DNA of 64,000 nucleotides from positions 682,001 through 746,000 of the forward strand of contig CAWBTU010000003.1 in NCBI GenBank assembly GCA_963791805.1, read 5' to 3'. The notes below the pieces were generated by a model that was not told where the DNA came from, did not search any database, and worked only from the letters and a program-made list of their open reading frames with translations. The position numbers and the translations under genes are program-made. Origin of the DNA: JACMJL01 sp963791805. GTDB lineage: Bacteria > Bacillota > Clostridia > Clostridiales > Clostridiaceae. Positions 62,237 to 64,000 of this stretch are shown here, piece by piece; the first letter of the stretch is position 1; each line of letters opens with the position of its first letter.

Positions 62237-63721
62237 ATGACTAGTAAAAATAACGAAATAAATACTGAAAGTACATCAGGAGATTTAAAACATCTAATAG
62301 GTCCTTTATTAGCAATTATCACTGGAATGATTATGATTATTTTAGATAGTACAATTGTTAATGTTGCCTTGCCAGTATTAGTTGATGATTTTCATAAATC
62401 AGTAACATATATGCAGTGGGCTATTACAGGGTACACATTAGCGCTATCAGCAGTTATACCTTTAGCTGGATGGATATCAGATCGATTTGGAGCTAAGAAA
62501 ATTTTTTTAATAAGCATAGGATTGTTTACTATTGGATCTGTTCTTTGTTCAGTTTCACAGTCCGCAAATCAGTTAATTGTATTTAGAATTATCCAAGGTA
62601 TTGGAGGAGGAATGGTATCTCCAATAGGTATAGCAATGGTTTTTCGCCTAGCCCCTAAAGAAAAAATGGGATCTATAATGGGAATGTTAGGAATACCTAT
62701 GTTACTTGGTCCAGCATTAGGCCCAATAGTAGCAGGATATTTTATTGAATATGTATCCTGGCACTGGATATTTTTAATTAATCTACCTATTGGGATAATT
62801 GCAATTATTGTAGGTCTTAAGTTTCTGCCTGAATTTGAAAAAAAGGAAGTACCTGCCTTGGATAAGGTGGGATTCGTACTTGCTCCTATTGCATTCTCAA
62901 TGCTCGCTTATGGAGTACATGAGGGTGCAAAAGATTGGTCAAGTAAACCTACCATAATTAGCTTAGCTATTGGAATTACAACATTATTAATATTCATTTT
63001 TGTAGAACTTCGTGAAACTGAGCCTCTTCTTGAATTAAGAGTTTTTGCTTCAAGTGATTTTACTCGAGGAATAGTAATCGCTTGGATTTGCCAAATAGCC
63101 TTGTTTGGAGCAATCTTGCTTGTACCTTTATACTTACAAAAAGTAAGAGGATATGGAGCACTTGATACTGGTATATATATGCTACCACAAGCACTGGCTT
63201 CTGGATTAATGATGCCAATTGGTGGTAGATTATTTGATAGGATAGGGGCAAGGCCCTTGGTTTTCACAGGAATGTCAGTTATAACATGTTCTCTTTATAT
63301 GCTTTCAAGAATTAGTATTACTACTAACTTAAGCTACATTATGATATGTCTTGGAATGCTAGGAGGAGGTATGGGATTATCTATGATGTCCATAAACACT
63401 CATGTACTTCAGGCTGCTCCTAAAAAATTAGTAACCCGTGTTACGCCTCTAACAGCAGCAGCCCAACAAGTTATGGTTTCCTTTGCAGTTGCTGGTATTA
63501 CAGGATATTTAACATCAAAAATTACACATCATACTGCAAATATTATTGAAATGAAAAACCCATTACAAGCAGTTACATCAGCCTATGGGGATACCTTTTT
63601 ATTGACCATGTGTATAGCGGGGGCTGGTGTGGTATTAAGCTTAATCCTTCGTAAACCAAAGAGCAAAACTGATAATCTTGATGATGAGGAAAAAATGAAT
63701 CCGGTTATGATGATGGAATAA
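62237..63721 (+). CDS. MFS drug exporter, DHA2 (EmrB/QacA-like)
   Basis: 494 aa with 14 predicted helices. Motif D1-type LDSTIVNVALPVL in helix 1, motif A GWISDRFGAKK after helix 2, and a motif C-like GIPMLLGPALGP in helix 5 place it with proton-driven multidrug exporters. GAAAGGAG precedes the ATG. It has a strong promoter at 62093 with an overlapping dyad, and a TetR gene 85 bp downstream, typical for a drug-inducible efflux pump. Confidence 0.93.
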   Translation: MTSKNNEINTESTSGDLKHLIGPLLAIITGMIMIILDSTIVNVALPVLVDDFHKSVTYMQWAITGYTLALSAVIPLAGWISDRFGAKKIFLISIGLFTIGSVLCSVSQSANQLIVFRIIQGIGGGMVSPIGIAMVFRLAPKEKMGSIMGMLGIPMLLGPALGPIVAGYFIEYVSWHWIFLINLPIGIIAIIVGLKFLPEFEKKEVPALDKVGFVLAPIAFSMLAYGVHEGAKDWSSKPTIISLAIGITTLLIFIFVELRETEPLLELRVFASSDFTRGIVIAWICQIALFGAILLVPLYLQKVRGYGALDTGIYMLPQALASGLMMPIGGRLFDRIGARPLVFTGMSVITCSLYMLSRISITTNLSYIMICLGMLGGGMGLSMMSINTHVLQAAPKKLVTRVTPLTAAAQQVMVSFAVAGITGYLTSKITHHTANIIEMKNPLQAVTSAYGDTFLLTMCIAGAGVVLSLILRKPKSKTDNLDDEEKMNPVMMME

Positions 63722-63806
63722 CAGATATTGTAATAATTAAATTTGCTATAAAGAAATACTAAAGTTATAATTATTGTATATTCTACAATAAGGGAATGAT
63801 AATAAA

Positions 63807-64000
63807 ATGTCATCAATTAATATATTAGATAAAATTATAGCAGAATCAAAATTGTCCAAGAAAGAAACAGCAAAACAGCAAAAAATAGTAGAAACAGCTA
63901 TAACAATGTTTGCAGAAAAAGGATACGCTAATACATCAACTAGCGAAATAGCAAAAGCCGCAGGAGTTGCAGAAGCAACAATATTTCGTCATTATGGCAC
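63807..64000 (+). CDS. TetR-family regulator, 3'-truncated by window edge
   Basis: Only the first ~64 residues are in the window. They contain the complete TetR helix-turn-helix: KIVETAITMFAEKGYANTSTS, then EIAKAAGVAEATIFRHYG. AAGGGA precedes the ATG. Its place downstream of the exporter, with a dyad over the exporter promoter, suggests that it represses that gene. Confidence 0.92.
   Translation, partial: MSSINILDKIIAESKLSKKETAKQQKIVETAITMFAEKGYANTSTSEIAKAAGVAEATIFRHYG

Overview
The window is AT-rich, with Shine-Dalgarno-led genes, many TTG starts, intrinsic terminators and a gene set typical of a motile anaerobic Firmicute of the genus Clostridium in the broad sense. Supporting genes include several methyl-accepting chemotaxis proteins (MCPs), a clostridial ClpS-ClpA pair, PepF, a membrane-anchored MurF with Ddl, and GlnS. 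The species call is an inference from gene content. Both window edges cut genes: a cardiolipin synthase on the left and a TetR regulator on the right.

Layout. 1-1.2 kb holds the 3' part of cls. 1.3-7.2 kb is a sensory module: a frameshifted helix-turn-helix regulator on the minus strand, divergent from cheW, a soluble MCP and an EAL phosphodiesterase. Part of it is duplicated: the second MCP copy is intact, but the second regulator and cheW survive only as their ends. 7.2-11.1 kb holds secreted or lipoprotein genes beside an OmpR/histidine-kinase pair. 11.3-14 kb holds a metallo-beta-lactamase-fold hydrolase whose upstream region is interrupted by an insertion sequence with 16-bp inverted ends. 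14-21 kb holds a zinc-ribbon membrane protein, pepF, a short soluble MCP, clpS and clpA.

20.86-21.28 kb is the most unusual part. It is a protein-free stretch that folds by eye into a large multi-hairpin RNA closed by a long-range stem and ending in a strong terminator. 21.3-25.5 kb holds small unknown genes and a GGDEF-EAL protein. 25.8-37.6 kb holds an SDR, a long class B penicillin-binding protein, a GT-C-type glycosyltransferase, a CHASE4-type MCP, an FAD oxidoreductase with a BFD-like iron-sulfur domain, a DUF5050-like protein and a polysaccharide deacetylase. 37.7-41.7 kb holds surface genes: a collagen-like protein, a transglutaminase-like protein under a class I c-di-GMP riboswitch, a lipoprotein and a VanZ-like protein. 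41.8-49.3 kb holds an alpha/beta hydrolase-murF-ddl operon, psd, and a TetR/YhgE pair. 49.4-58.5 kb holds a UbiB-like kinase with a small helical partner, tRNA-Arg(CCT), a frameshifted IS1202-like element, a VanZ protein with a long extracytoplasmic tail, an MCP and two Uma2 nucleases. 58.9-64 kb holds glnS, an acyltransferase, the remnant of a regulator, an MFS drug exporter and the start of TetR.

A common theme is c-di-GMP and the cell surface. Two c-di-GMP enzymes, a c-di-GMP riboswitch in front of a secreted transglutaminase-like gene, and five MCP-type sensors lie within 64 kb. All functional calls are from motifs and alignments made by eye; no database search was run.
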